38,758 nucleotides of DNA from contig JAGCPZ010000028.1 of NCBI GenBank assembly GCA_017965445.1, positions 1 to 38,758 of the forward strand. Direction: 5' to 3'. Below are positions 24,115 through 31,923 of the stretch, piece by piece (position 1 is the first letter of the stretch; the number at the start of each line of letters is the position of its first letter). The notes below the pieces were generated by a model. The model did no database searches and was not told where the DNA came from. It saw only the letters and a list, made by a program, of their open reading frames with translations. The stretch is from Fibrobacter sp. Lineage in GTDB: Bacteria > Fibrobacterota > Fibrobacteria > Fibrobacterales > Fibrobacteraceae. Made by a program: the position numbers and the translations under genes.

Positions 24115-25145
24115 ATTCTTTATTGAAAAAAACAATTGCTCAAGAGCGCCTCACGCCAGCGGAAGGGCTCGAAATTTTGAGGAACGTCCCCTGGATGGAA
24201 GTCGTCGAGGCCGCCGATACGGTGCGTCACGCGAAACTCCCCGGGAACCGCGTGGGCTACACGGCTTTCCGCATCGTGAACTATACGAACGTGTGCGAAG
24301 TGACTTGCAGCTTTTGCAGTTTTTGCCGCCCGGCCCACAGCCCCGAAGCATACGTCTTGAACTTGGACGAGATCCGCCAAAAGACGCTGGAAGCGAAGGC
24401 CAAAGGCGCCGACCAGATTTTTTTGCAGGGGGGCGTCAACAGGGAAATCCCGCTCTCGTACTACACGGACGTGCTGAAGATGCTCACAAAAGAGTTGGGC
24501 GTAAAGGTGCGCGGTTTTTCGCCTGTAGAACTTGTACGCATTGCCGAATTCAACGGGATATCGCTTGACGAGTTGCTCGACATTTTGAAAGAAGCGGGGC
24601 TCAGTTCCGTTCCAGGTGCGGGCGCTGAAATACTCTCCGACCGCATGCGGCAAATTTTGAGCCCGAAAAAGCTCCCCGCACAGCAGTGGTGCGACACGCT
24701 TGCCGCCTGCCACAAAAGAGGCCTCCCCGGCAGCGCAAACATCGTCATCGGCAGTGCCGAAACCGCCGAAGAAATCATCGAGCATTTGGAATACGTGCGC
24801 AAGACGCAAGACGTCGCGGGCGGTTTCAAGAGCTTTGTGGTGTGGACGTTCCAGCCGCAGACGGACAAATTCCCGATTCGTCACGTGCGCGGCGACGAAT
24901 ACCTCAAGCTGCTCGCCCTCAGCCGCCTGTACCTCGACAACGTCCCGCATATCGAAGTTTCGCTGCTGGGCATGGGGCTTTCCCTCGGTGAACTCGGGCT
25001 CCACGCAGGCGCCGACGACATCAACAGCATCGTCATCGAAGAGAACGTACTTAAGAATCATGGCCTCACGACCATCGAAGAGGCCGAGACGTTCATCAAG
25101 AACGCAGGATTCACGCCCTACCGCCGCTCACTCTGTTTCGACTAA
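24111..25145 (+). CDS. mqnC: Radical SAM dehypoxanthine futalosine cyclase, MqnC family
   Basis: 344 residues. The radical SAM cluster motif CX3CX2C is at Cys62, Cys66, Cys69 (NYTNVCEVTCSFCSF). Family features follow: FLQGGVNREIPLSYYTDVLK, GFSPVELVRIAEFNG, the PGAGAEILSDRMRQILSPKK loop, and GADDINSIVIEENVLKNHG near the C-terminus, which fits MqnC better than MqnE. The enzyme cyclises dehypoxanthine futalosine in the futalosine route to menaquinone, consistent with anaerobic fumarate reduction. No other mqn gene is adjacent. ATG 24111 overlaps the stop of a small upstream ORF. Confidence 0.88.
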   Translation: MNSLLKKTIAQERLTPAEGLEILRNVPWMEVVEAADTVRHAKLPGNRVGYTAFRIVNYTNVCEVTCSFCSFCRPAHSPEAYVLNLDEIRQKTLEAKAKGADQIFLQGGVNREIPLSYYTDVLKMLTKELGVKVRGFSPVELVRIAEFNGISLDELLDILKEAGLSSVPGAGAEILSDRMRQILSPKKLPAQQWCDTLAACHKRGLPGSANIVIGSAETAEEIIEHLEYVRKTQDVAGGFKSFVVWTFQPQTDKFPIRHVRGDEYLKLLALSRLYLDNVPHIEVSLLGMGLSLGELGLHAGADDINSIVIEENVLKNHGLTTIEEAETFIKNAGFTPYRRSLCFD

Positions 25146-25228
25146 AACAAAAGCCGCCGCTCCGTTTTAAATACTTTTTGTTTAGATTAATATAAGTGGC
25201 ACAACCACACTCTCAAGAAGGAGCGCTT

Positions 25229-25375
25229 ATGAGCTGGGAATGTAAATATCTTACCGAGACGTTTTGCAACAAACGTAAGCAGGAATGCGACCCAGGCGCG
25301 AATGGTTGCATTCTTCAGGGGCGATTCTGCTTTCCGCTAAAAGAAAAGCCGAAGGCCGAGAAGAAAAGCAAATAA
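25229..25375 (+). CDS. Small Cys-rich protein (48 residues)
   Basis: ATG 25229 has AAGGAG at 6-nt spacing. The product begins MSWECKYLTETFCNKRKQ and has five Cys at 5, 13, 20, 27 and 34 with near-regular spacing, then FCFPLKEKPKAEKK and a basic tail. The pattern MSWEC ... C ... ECDPGANGCILQGRF looks like a conserved small protein; I recall similar sequences in other anaerobes but cannot name a family. The Cys spacing suggests metal or Fe-S binding. An AlkD-side terminator lies downstream. Confidence 0.78.
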   Translation: MSWECKYLTETFCNKRKQECDPGANGCILQGRFCFPLKEKPKAEKKSK

Positions 25376-25407
25376 GGGAATCGCCCGCGCGAGGTGGGCA
25401 ATACAAT

Positions 25408-25436
25408 AAAAAAAGACCCCCTTTTCGAGAGTCTTT
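25408..25436 (-). terminator. Terminator after the AlkD-like gene
   Basis: On the minus strand AAAGACTCTC / GGGGGTCTTT pair (with G-T pairs) around a 5-nt loop, followed by TTTTTTT. It probably serves the leftward AlkD-like gene and may also stop the converging small Cys-rich gene. Confidence 0.75.
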
Positions 25437-25501
25437 AAAAGCTGAGGCTTTGCGCATTCACATTGCAAATTTTGCGAGCTTCGCACGCACCCCACAAAAA
25501 A

Positions 25502-26164
25502 CTAGATGAGGCGCAGGATTTCCTGGGCGGTCTGTTCGGCAAATGCGTTGTCTTGGACAAAACGGCGGACTTCCGTCGGATTGATGCGGGCGTACTCCGA
25601 AAGGGCACGACCGATACCATTGCGGATGTAGTAGTCGTCATCCTTGGCGCAGGTAAGGCAGAACTGACGCAAAAGCGGCCAGTCGGTGCGGTCCTTGTAC
25701 TGCACCTGGAAGATAATCGCACTACGGCGTACCCAGATGTTCGGGTCGCGAATCCATGACGCAATCTTTGTCCTCAGCGCAGGCAGGCGGAGCGCCAAGT
25801 CCCCCAAGACACAAGCGGCAAGCGTATCGACAGTGTCGCGCCAGGCCCTCGTCTTGATAAGTTTTTTCAAGAAGCTCAGGTGTTGCCCTCCAAGAAGCAC
25901 ACGATGACGGAACAGGTAGTCGCAGGCAGCGTACTGGAATTCCCTATACGGCTGCGCCCACATGTCCTCGACCCTCGATACCAGTTCATCTCCGTCCTTT
26001 GGCGGGTACTTGTCGAAGATCGGATATGTGACTTCACGGCGAGGGACCAACCTCACCCCAAGGAACTCAAATTGTTCCCTGGCCTTCTTAGACATTTCAT
26101 GCGACTCTTCTTCGTTGGCGATAGAGCGCATAGCGAGAGATATTTCTTGTGTAAACCGAAGCAT
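25502..26164 (-). CDS. AlkD-like DNA alkylation repair protein (HEAT-like repeats)
   Basis: 220 residues from ATG 26164; the longer frame needs a TTG. The chain is a solenoid of ALK/HEAT-like helices: REQFEFLGVRLVPRREV at the N-terminus, EFQYAACDYLFRH, then TRAWRDTVDTLAACVLGDLA, where Trp and Asp correspond to the catalytic W-x(2)-TVD region of AlkD. WVRRSAIIFQVQYKD and YIRNGIGRALSEYARINP follow. AlkD enzymes excise positively charged alkylpurines such as 3-methyladenine without base flipping. Length is near that of B. cereus AlkD (about 237). Monocistronic. Confidence 0.9.
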   Translation of the reverse strand: MLRFTQEISLAMRSIANEEESHEMSKKAREQFEFLGVRLVPRREVTYPIFDKYPPKDGDELVSRVEDMWAQPYREFQYAACDYLFRHRVLLGGQHLSFLKKLIKTRAWRDTVDTLAACVLGDLALRLPALRTKIASWIRDPNIWVRRSAIIFQVQYKDRTDWPLLRQFCLTCAKDDDYYIRNGIGRALSEYARINPTEVRRFVQDNAFAEQTAQEILRLI

Positions 26165-26312
26165 GTACACCAAAAATAGTCCATAAAGAAATTTTTTTCT
26201 AGACCTTGACAAACATTTTTTTCAAATTTTTTTAATTTTCTTCTAAATTTTTTGCAAAAAAAGTGCAAAAAAAACCTTGACAAAGCAAAAACAGCTCAAA
26301 GAACCAATAATC

Positions 26313-26963
26313 ATGACGGATTCTACCCAAAAAGAGCCCCTTCAAATCACAGAAGTTCCCCCTGAATTACGCGGTCTTTCCGATGAAGAAATCATCAAAA
26401 ACTCGGAAAGCCGGGAGAAGAAATTTATAGGGAAAAAACATAACGGCGCCAAGCGACCGTCCAAAAGGGAACGTCTCGCCCAAAAGGAACAGAAAGAAAA
26501 CGCCAAGTTCAACGCGCTCGTTGCCAAATACAATAAAACGGACGCCGGAACACAGCAGGACGCTGAAAACGACGCCGAAATCAAGAAAATTCTCAAGAAA
26601 ATCGCCGCCCCGCTAGCCAGTTCGAGCGCGGAAAACGCCGAAGTCAAGAAAGTTGCCGAACCGGCTGCACCCGAGGCCCCCAAGCGCGTGCTCAAGAGCG
26701 TGCTCTCGGAACCGCCCAAACCGCCCTCCGGACGCGTCCTCAAAGGTTCGTTCGGCGCAAAACCCGGCGACAAGCCCAAGGCCGTCATCGTGTCTGCCGC
26801 AGACCTTGCCCGCCAGCGCATCGAAGAACGCGCCAAGAAAATCCGCGAAGCGCTCATGGCAAAGAACAGGGCGCTGCATCCCGAAGCCGCCGCGGAAATG
26901 CCTGTCAAGCGCCCCCGTGGCCGCCCCCGCAAGAATCCACTCCCGCCGCCTACGGCGGAGTAG
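26313..26963 (+). CDS. Basic, disordered protein with C-terminal AT-hook
   Basis: 216 residues from ATG 26313; a TTG at 26277 is less likely. The chain is Lys/Ala/Pro/Glu-rich with few hydrophobics: a charged helix (KRPSKRERLAQKEQKENAKFNALVAKYNK), a Pro/Ala linker (EPAAPEAPKRVLKSVLSEPPKPP), and a last helix (ARQRIEERAKKIREALMAKNRALH). The C-terminus is KRPRGRPRKNPLPPP, a canonical AT-hook GRP core that binds the minor groove of AT-rich DNA. A nucleoid or DNA-associated role is possible. The TAG stop is the first three bases of a heptanucleotide repeat array. Confidence 0.7.
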   Translation: MTDSTQKEPLQITEVPPELRGLSDEEIIKNSESREKKFIGKKHNGAKRPSKRERLAQKEQKENAKFNALVAKYNKTDAGTQQDAENDAEIKKILKKIAAPLASSSAENAEVKKVAEPAAPEAPKRVLKSVLSEPPKPPSGRVLKGSFGAKPGDKPKAVIVSAADLARQRIEERAKKIREALMAKNRALHPEAAAEMPVKRPRGRPRKNPLPPPTAE

Positions 26964-27002
26964 GAAGTGGTTAGTGGTTAGTGGCTAGTAAACAGTAGGA
27001 AG
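26961..27002 (+). repeat. Heptanucleotide repeat array, 6 units, supplying a stop codon
   Basis: taggaag, tggttag, tggttag, tggctag, taaacag, taggaag in unbroken 7-nt phase. The first TAG is the stop codon of the AT-hook gene. Confidence 0.82.
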
Positions 27003-27221
27003 TTGTGGCTTCGCTGCGGTTCTGAGAAACAAAAATTTAGATGGCAGTGAGGTCGCGGTCCGCGCTCTGGGGTCGCTCCGCTCTGAGACATGGGTAAATA
27101 GGATCCATAAATTTACATGCTCGCATTTTTTTGCGGGCATTTTTTGCATCCGCCGGACCTCAGAGGCCGGGAAATCTTACTTTAAAAAAATGGATTCCCC
27201 TGCGGAGAATGACAAAAGCGC
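27003..27221. other. Repeat-bearing intergenic region before tRNA-Cys
   Basis: Holds a GGGGTCGCTCCGCTCTGAG repeat (27040-27095), a terminator (27118-27148) and a GGATTCCCCTGCGGAGAATGAC repeat (27191-27212). No gene seen. Confidence 0.6.
27118..27148 (+). terminator. Terminator downstream of the AT-hook gene
   Basis: ATGCTCGCA / TGCGGGCAT stem (one G-T pair) with a T-rich loop, followed by TTTTTTG. Confidence 0.75.
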
Positions 27222-27257
27222 AAAAAAAGACCTTCCGCTTTCGCGAAAGGTCTTTTT
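27222..27257 (-). terminator. Terminator of tRNA-Cys
   Basis: An 11-bp stem AAAAAGACCTT / AAGGTCTTTTT, with an inner GC pairing, followed by seven T on the minus strand, 4 bp beyond the tRNA 3' end. Confidence 0.9.
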
Positions 27258-27260
27258 CAG

Positions 27261-27333
27261 AGGCAACGGGCGGACTCGAACCGCCGAATAAGAGTTTTGC
27301 AGACTCGCCCCTTACCAACTTGGGTACGTCGCC
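27261..27333 (-). tRNA. tRNA-Cys (GCA)
   Basis: 73 nt forming a complete cloverleaf: acceptor GGCGACG/CGTTGCC, anticodon stem CGAGT/ACTCT-type with loop CTGCAAA (anticodon GCA), T-arm GGCGG-TTCGAGT-CCGCC, and U73, a cysteine identity base. CCA is not encoded. Confidence 0.95.
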
Positions 27334-27347
27334 ATTATTGCGGGTGT

Positions 27348-27376
27348 AATATAAGTATTTTAGCCCCTCTTTACAA
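27348..27376 (-). promoter_or_regulatory. Promoter of tRNA-Cys
   Basis: On the minus strand TTGTAA (27371-27376), 17-nt spacer, TATATT (27348-27353), ending 14 bp before the tRNA. Confidence 0.7.
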
Positions 27377-27417
27377 GGGGTACGGGCAAAAAAAGTCAAA
27401 AAAATTATCTTTTATGC

Positions 27418-27942
27418 GTGAATTTCCGCGCATTGAAGACAAAAGTATTCGCCCGGCTCGGCGCCCTCTGGATAAGGAGTCTGCGCATCCGTCTGCGTGT
27501 GCCCGATGACTTCAGGCCCGGCATCCTCGGACTGTGGCACAAGGACCTGCTCGCAAGTTGCGCCGCCTTCAAGGACAAAAACGTCCACATTCTCGTCTCG
27601 GAATCAAGCGACGGGGAATTTTTCGCCCAGGCAGCAACACTTCTCCATTACGAGGTGACCCGCGGTTCCGACACGCACGGAGCGACAAACGTCCGCCACC
27701 TGCTCCAGTCGCTCAAGAAAGGCCGTTTTGTCGGCATGGCACTCGACGGCCCCCACGGCCCGGCCCTCCAAGTCAAGCCCGGCTCGCTATGGCTGTCCAA
27801 AACCAGCGGATGCCCCCTGTGGCTTTTTTGCGTCAAGTACGGCAGGCATTTCCGCCTGAACGGATGGGATAAATTCATCATTCCGCTCCCGCTGACAGCT
27901 ATTGACATCGAAATTAAGTATCTTTTGCCCGAAGAAAATTAA
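27418..27942 (+). CDS. DUF374 lysophospholipid acyltransferase-like protein
   Basis: 174 residues from GTG 27418, the only in-frame start giving the whole domain; ATG 27414 is in another frame. The DUF374 pattern is clear: ILGLWHKDLLAS (acyltransferase-like His), VHILVSESSDGEFFAQAATLLHYEVTRGS, and GRFVGMALDGPHGPALQVKPGSLWLSKTSGCPLW. DUF374 proteins belong to the LPLAT superfamily and are thought to act in lipid A or phospholipid acylation. Length is slightly below the usual 200-230. dnaQ-like follows after 17 bp. Confidence 0.88.
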   Translation: MNFRALKTKVFARLGALWIRSLRIRLRVPDDFRPGILGLWHKDLLASCAAFKDKNVHILVSESSDGEFFAQAATLLHYEVTRGSDTHGATNVRHLLQSLKKGRFVGMALDGPHGPALQVKPGSLWLSKTSGCPLWLFCVKYGRHFRLNGWDKFIIPLPLTAIDIEIKYLLPEEN

Positions 27943-27959
27943 AGAAAAGGAATACAGCC

Positions 27960-28607
27960 GTGATCGCATTACCTCCAAAATTTGTCGCATTCGACTTAGA
28001 AACGACTGGCCTTGTCAATCGCAAGGACGAAATCATCGAAATTGGCGCCGTAAAGTTCACTGTAGAGGTGAAAAACGGCCGAGTCGTCCCGAAACTCATC
28101 TCGGAATTTGACACGCTCGTAAAGCCCAATATGCTCATTCCCGCCGAGGCCACCAACGTGAACCATATCACCGACAAGATGGTCGAAAACGCACCACCCG
28201 TCGGCGAAGCCCTCAAGCAGTTCACCGCATTCTGCGGTCCGGGCTCTATTTTGCTCGCCCACAACGCGAACTTCGACGCGAGCTTCTTGCGCACGGCCTA
28301 CGAGCAGAACCCGCAATTCACGCCAGCCAACCCCGTCATCGACAGTCTCGCCATTTCAAAGGCCATCATGCCGGAACTTGCAAACCACAAGCTAGGCTTC
28401 ATGGCGAACATGTTCATGAAACGCGGCGAAATCTCGATGACCATCGACGAAGAAAAGATGCACCGCTCCGTCTATGACTGCGAGATGCTCATGGAAGTGT
28501 TCGTGGCACTCCTCCGCCGCCGCCTCAAAGAAAAGGAATGGGAAATGGGAGGCATCATGCAGGCCATGGCCAAGTACAAAGGCGTCCCGCAGTTTATTAG
28601 AAAGTAG
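27960..28607 (+). CDS. DEDDh 3'-5' exonuclease, DnaQ/epsilon-like
   Basis: 215 residues. ExoI motif AFDLETTG (Asp12, Glu14), ExoII HNANFDASFL and ExoIII HRSVYDCEM give the DEDDh set typical of the DNA polymerase III epsilon proofreader. No polymerase or GIY-YIG domain is fused. It could be epsilon itself or a stand-alone repair exonuclease. The start is GTG 27960 with AAAGGA upstream. The TAG stop at 28605 is the first three bases of a heptanucleotide repeat array. Probably co-transcribed with the DUF374 gene. Confidence 0.92.
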   Translation: MIALPPKFVAFDLETTGLVNRKDEIIEIGAVKFTVEVKNGRVVPKLISEFDTLVKPNMLIPAEATNVNHITDKMVENAPPVGEALKQFTAFCGPGSILLAHNANFDASFLRTAYEQNPQFTPANPVIDSLAISKAIMPELANHKLGFMANMFMKRGEISMTIDEEKMHRSVYDCEMLMEVFVALLRRRLKEKEWEMGGIMQAMAKYKGVPQFIRK

Positions 28608-28639
28608 GAAGTAGTCAGTAGGAAGTAGACAGTAGGACA
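28605..28639 (+). repeat. Heptanucleotide repeat array, 5 units, supplying a stop codon
   Basis: taggaag, tagtcag, taggaag, tagacag, taggaca in 7-nt phase. The first TAG is the stop codon of the DnaQ-like gene. An AATTCCTAATT direct repeat follows at 28654-28664 and 28675-28685. Confidence 0.82.
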
Positions 28640-28763
28640 AATGCAAATAATGTAATTCCTAATTTCGAACTCCGAATTCCTAATTAAAAAAGAGCCGCTT
28701 CGACTTGCTCAGCGACCTTGAGCTAGAGGAACAGCCAAAGTCCTACAAGCAAATATATTCGTC

Positions 28764-28790
28764 ACCCTCGAGTAATCGAGGGTCTTTTTT
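28764..28790 (+). terminator. Terminator downstream of the DnaQ-like gene
   Basis: Perfect 8-bp stem ACCCTCGA / TCGAGGGT with a GTAA loop, followed by CTTTTTT. Confidence 0.88.
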
Positions 28791-28847
28791 GTGGCGTGAA
28801 AAGCAATCCCGGCACGGAGTTCTGGATAGCAAAGCAAATAAAAACAC

Positions 28848-28881
28848 AAAAGACCGCCATGCAGAGCATAGCGGCTTTTTA
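28848..28881 (-). terminator. Terminator of rpmB
   Basis: CCGCCATGC / GCATAGCGG stem with one mismatch and an AGA loop, with T tracts on both sides; on the minus strand it ends TCTTTTG, about 20 bp past the rpmB stop. Confidence 0.75.
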
Positions 28882-28900
28882 AAACCTTTAATCTAAAAAA

Positions 28901-29122
28901 TTAGATTCCGAGTTCCTGAGCGACAGCCTGGATGCCAAGCTTGCTGATGGTGCGGAGACCGGCAGCGCTCACGCGGAGAGTCACCCAACGGTCTTCTTCA
29001 GGAATGTAGAAGCGCTTCTTCTGGAGGTTCGGAAGCTGCTTGATCAACTTCTTACGATTAGAGTGGGAAACCATGTTGCCCACGAGGCCGGCCTTGCCGG
29101 TAACTTCACAAATGCGGCTCAT
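28901..29122 (-). CDS. rpmB: 50S ribosomal protein L28
   Basis: 73 residues from ATG 29122, where MSRICEVTGKAGLVGNMVSHSN matches the universal L28 start; longer frames are not conserved. KKRFYIPEEDRWVTLRVSAAGLRTISKLGI is the L28 core. Length is typical. Consensus-like promoter directly upstream and its own terminator downstream; no L33 gene next to it, unlike many genomes. Confidence 0.97.
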   Translation of the reverse strand: MSRICEVTGKAGLVGNMVSHSNRKKLIKQLPNLQKKRFYIPEEDRWVTLRVSAAGLRTISKLGIQAVAQELGI

Positions 29123-29151
29123 ATTAAACTCCGTTGTTTTTACAGGCACCA

Positions 29152-29180
29152 ATTTTAGCTAAATATTTCGGAACTGTCAA
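29152..29180 (-). promoter_or_regulatory. Promoter of rpmB
   Basis: TTGACA (29175-29180), 17-nt spacer, TAAAAT (29152-29157) on the minus strand, about 30 bp before the start codon. It lies directly after the ispH stop codon, so rpmB can be expressed separately. Confidence 0.85.
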
Positions 29181-29189
29181 GGCTAAAGT

Positions 29190-30122
29190 TTAATCTTGCA
29201 GTGCCTTTGGCAAGTTAAACTTTGTATTTTCCACCAATTTTATGAGATTTTGGACTTCGACGGACTCAAATTTTTCTTTCAGCCAATCGACGACACCCTG
29301 AACCAGCACTTCCGGTGCGCTCGCACCGCTTGAAATTCCGACCGTATCGATACCGTCGAACCACGACAGGTCAATATCGTTAACATCGGCAATCAGGTGG
29401 CTCGGGAGTCCCTGTTCAAGACCAAGTTCCATCAAACGCGACGAATTGGAGGAATTCTTGGCCCCGACGACCAACAGCATATCGACGGAGGAACAAAGGT
29501 CAAGGACTGCCGCCTGGCGGTTACCCGTTGCATAGCAGAGGTCGCCGGCCTCAGGCCCAATAATGTCCGGGAAACGGCGTTTGAGCGCATCGATAATTTT
29601 GCGCGTTTCCGCCACAGAAAGCGTCGTCTGCGTAATGTAGGCCAGTTCCTTGTTCGCAGGCACCTGGACCGTCTCTGCATCATTTTCATTGCGGATAAGG
29701 GTTATCGCCCCTTCCGGGAGCTGTCCGAGGGTACCTTCCACTTCGGCATGGCCTGCATGCCCGATCAAGATGATATGGCGACCAGCGTTGTAATGGCGCT
29801 TTGCGCTGAAATGCACCTTGAGCACCAGCGGGCAGCTCGCATCGAGCACCTGCAAATTACGGGCTTTCGCTTCGTCGTAAATACATTCGGCGACACCATG
29901 GGCAGAGAAAATCACCACGGAACCTTCGGGGACTTGCTTCAAATCATCGACAAAGACAACGCCCATGTCCTTAAGAGTATCCACAACAAACTTGTTATGA
30001 ACAATTTCATGGCGGACATAAATGGGCGTACCGAATTTTTCGATTGCCTTTTCGACCACGTGGATGGCGCGATCGACTCCTGCACAGAATCCGCGGGGCA
30101 TGGCCAGAACAATTTTTTTCAT
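29190..30122 (-). CDS. ispH: 4-hydroxy-3-methylbut-2-enyl diphosphate reductase
   Basis: 310 residues of IspH/LytB, the last enzyme of the MEP isoprenoid route, reducing HMBPP to IPP and DMAPP with a 4Fe-4S cluster. The three cluster Cys are Cys13 (PRGFCAGV), the Cys of LDASCPLV (about 97) and that of DLCYATGNRQ (about 196). The substrate-binding VGAKNSSNSSRLMELG and SSGASAPE motifs are present. It starts 12 bp after the waaA stop and is the distal gene of the ABC-ICMT-waaA-ispH run. Confidence 0.97.
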   Translation of the reverse strand: MKKIVLAMPRGFCAGVDRAIHVVEKAIEKFGTPIYVRHEIVHNKFVVDTLKDMGVVFVDDLKQVPEGSVVIFSAHGVAECIYDEAKARNLQVLDASCPLVLKVHFSAKRHYNAGRHIILIGHAGHAEVEGTLGQLPEGAITLIRNENDAETVQVPANKELAYITQTTLSVAETRKIIDALKRRFPDIIGPEAGDLCYATGNRQAAVLDLCSSVDMLLVVGAKNSSNSSRLMELGLEQGLPSHLIADVNDIDLSWFDGIDTVGISSGASAPEVLVQGVVDWLKEKFESVEVQNLIKLVENTKFNLPKALQD

Positions 30123-30134
30123 AATTCACCTAAT

Positions 30135-31313
30135 TCACTTGAGCAAGTTTTTCAAAAATTCAACCAGCTGTTGGTACGAGTCGTTAATCTTGGCACTTTC
30201 GTGGGCAAGGAACGTCTGCACAAGGCGGACATCGGGCAAATTGCGCCTAGAGTATTCCGCAGTCGTTTGCAGCTGTGCAATAACGCCTTCACGGACAAGC
30301 GTCGCCACAGCCTCTTTCTGCCCGGCCGCAAATGGCCCCACGCATGTCGCGACGCCGCGCTGCAGCGGCTCCCAGAAGTCATGGACGCCAAGTCCGCGGG
30401 CAAACGATCCGCCAATGACGGCAGACTTCGAGACGGCAAACACGTCCTTCGTCTTGCCGAACTCGTTCACAATCGAGACCGCCCCCTTCTGCACCAAAGG
30501 CCAATCGACAACGATTAGCTCCTGGTCCCGGAGAGCTTTGCGGAAATCCGCCACTTCGGACAGCCGACGCGGCACAATCACCACGGATTCCTGACGCTTG
30601 ATAGACGAGACGACCATCCGGCAGAGACTCGCCCATTCCTGTATGTGCATCGAGACGAAAACCGTATCGACCGTCGGATTTTCGGGAGCCTTAACCGTCA
30701 TTCCCGAACGGACCCACGGCAAAAGTTTCCAGTCCCCGCCAATCATCATCCGGGAAATGTTAGCCCTCGCCGCCACGCCCAAAAAGCGCGAAAGGTCAGA
30801 ACCAGTCTGCATGCTGGCAAAACCAATCGACGAGAAGTCTATTCCAGGAACCGCCCTATGGAACCGTCCCGAAACTACCGCCACGGAAGGCTTAGACGAA
30901 ATACGCAACATCGAAGAGAGATAACCCGGCCAAAATTCGTTTTCGGCAAGAATGAGACCGACCGGCTTTACCGACGAGATAAAAGACTTCATCGGCACCG
31001 GTGAATCGACAGGAGCAATACACGAAGCAATATCGCCACCATTCTCCTCAAGAAACGAGAGAACCTCGACCTTCTGCGTCGTAATCAAGAGACGCGGACA
31101 ATCCGGCAAATCCTCCTTGAGGAGTTTCGCCAAATTCATGAGCATTTTGCATTCGCCAAGACTCGCCCCGTGCATCCAGAGGAACGGCCCCTTCGGCCAC
31201 GGCCCGTTCAAGCGGGCATTCATGCGATATTTGTTTTCTACAATGGGCACCTTGGCAGCAACCTTGGCAACAGAACCAAGCGCTCCACGCGCAACATCAA
31301 GAACCTTAAACAT
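30135..31313 (-). CDS. waaA: 3-deoxy-D-manno-octulosonic acid (Kdo) transferase
   Basis: 392 residues, GT30 family. FLWMHGASLGECKML corresponds to the WVHAVSVGE donor loop, and LILAENEFWPGYLSSM carries the conserved ENEFWP of the acceptor site. The C-terminal Rossmann half includes SIVNEFGKTKDVFAVSKSAVIGGSFARGLGVHDFWEPLQRGVATCVGPF, the GGSF-GGHN-like nucleotide-sugar site. It transfers Kdo from CMP-Kdo to lipid A precursor at the inner membrane. The start overlaps the upstream stop by 8 nt. Confidence 0.94.
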   Translation of the reverse strand: MFKVLDVARGALGSVAKVAAKVPIVENKYRMNARLNGPWPKGPFLWMHGASLGECKMLMNLAKLLKEDLPDCPRLLITTQKVEVLSFLEENGGDIASCIAPVDSPVPMKSFISSVKPVGLILAENEFWPGYLSSMLRISSKPSVAVVSGRFHRAVPGIDFSSIGFASMQTGSDLSRFLGVAARANISRMMIGGDWKLLPWVRSGMTVKAPENPTVDTVFVSMHIQEWASLCRMVVSSIKRQESVVIVPRRLSEVADFRKALRDQELIVVDWPLVQKGAVSIVNEFGKTKDVFAVSKSAVIGGSFARGLGVHDFWEPLQRGVATCVGPFAAGQKEAVATLVREGVIAQLQTTAEYSRRNLPDVRLVQTFLAHESAKINDSYQQLVEFLKNLLK

Positions 31314-31923
31314 AGAAATCCGTCACTTTCAATAAAACCAACAATAAATTACAAAACAAGAGCCACAACCATGTGGACGAATCGGCAAAAAACGCCTGCC
31401 AAACGGTTCTTTGCGGGAGAACAACGCTAGATTTATCCCAACGGGGTATAAAAGCCGGGGTTTTTACAGCCCAATCCCGCCATGCATCCCCAAACTTGCG
31501 CTCCAAAAAACGGTCTTCGATCCGGGCAAGCGTTATTTCAAACAAGATAATCAAGATTATAAAGGGGAGAACCCAAAGCGACACGCCCAAATGAAAAAAG
31601 ACTACGCCACAAGCAAAACCCGTGTTGGAAACATAAAGAGGGTGCCTCAGCCTTGCATAAGGGCCGTCAGTCACAAGCGTATCTGCCGCATGGACTTTTC
31701 CACGAGTGTGTTCACCGATAAACTGGCGCGCCCGCACCCGCAGCAGGGCGCTCACCACATAAAGAAGCACTGCAAGCAGAACGCCACCCACACAGCCATC
31801 AATGCGAATTCCATTCGGAAACCGGCTCGGCGGGACAAGTACAAGGGCAATAGCGAAAGCCCCTAAAATATAGCCGCGAAAGCGATACAGGAACGCAGAA
31901 AAACAGTTCTCTGCGCTAGGCAT
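31306..31923 (-). CDS. Isoprenylcysteine carboxyl methyltransferase-like membrane protein
   Basis: 205 residues from ATG 31923; longer frames run into the ABC gene. Multi-pass membrane protein of the ICMT/PEMT-like family: hydrophobic helices at about 14-30 and 45-62, then TDGPYARLRHPLYVSNTGFACGV (the RHP-Y cofactor motif), and ARIEDRFLERKFGDAWRDWAVKTPAFIPR near the C-terminus. These enzymes methylate lipids or prenyl groups using SAM; the substrate here is unknown. It overlaps the gene on each side by 8 nt, so it is tightly coupled to waaA and the ABC exporter. Confidence 0.85.
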   Translation of the reverse strand: MPSAENCFSAFLYRFRGYILGAFAIALVLVPPSRFPNGIRIDGCVGGVLLAVLLYVVSALLRVRARQFIGEHTRGKVHAADTLVTDGPYARLRHPLYVSNTGFACGVVFFHLGVSLWVLPFIILIILFEITLARIEDRFLERKFGDAWRDWAVKTPAFIPRWDKSSVVLPQRTVWQAFFADSSTWLWLLFCNLLLVLLKVTDFYV

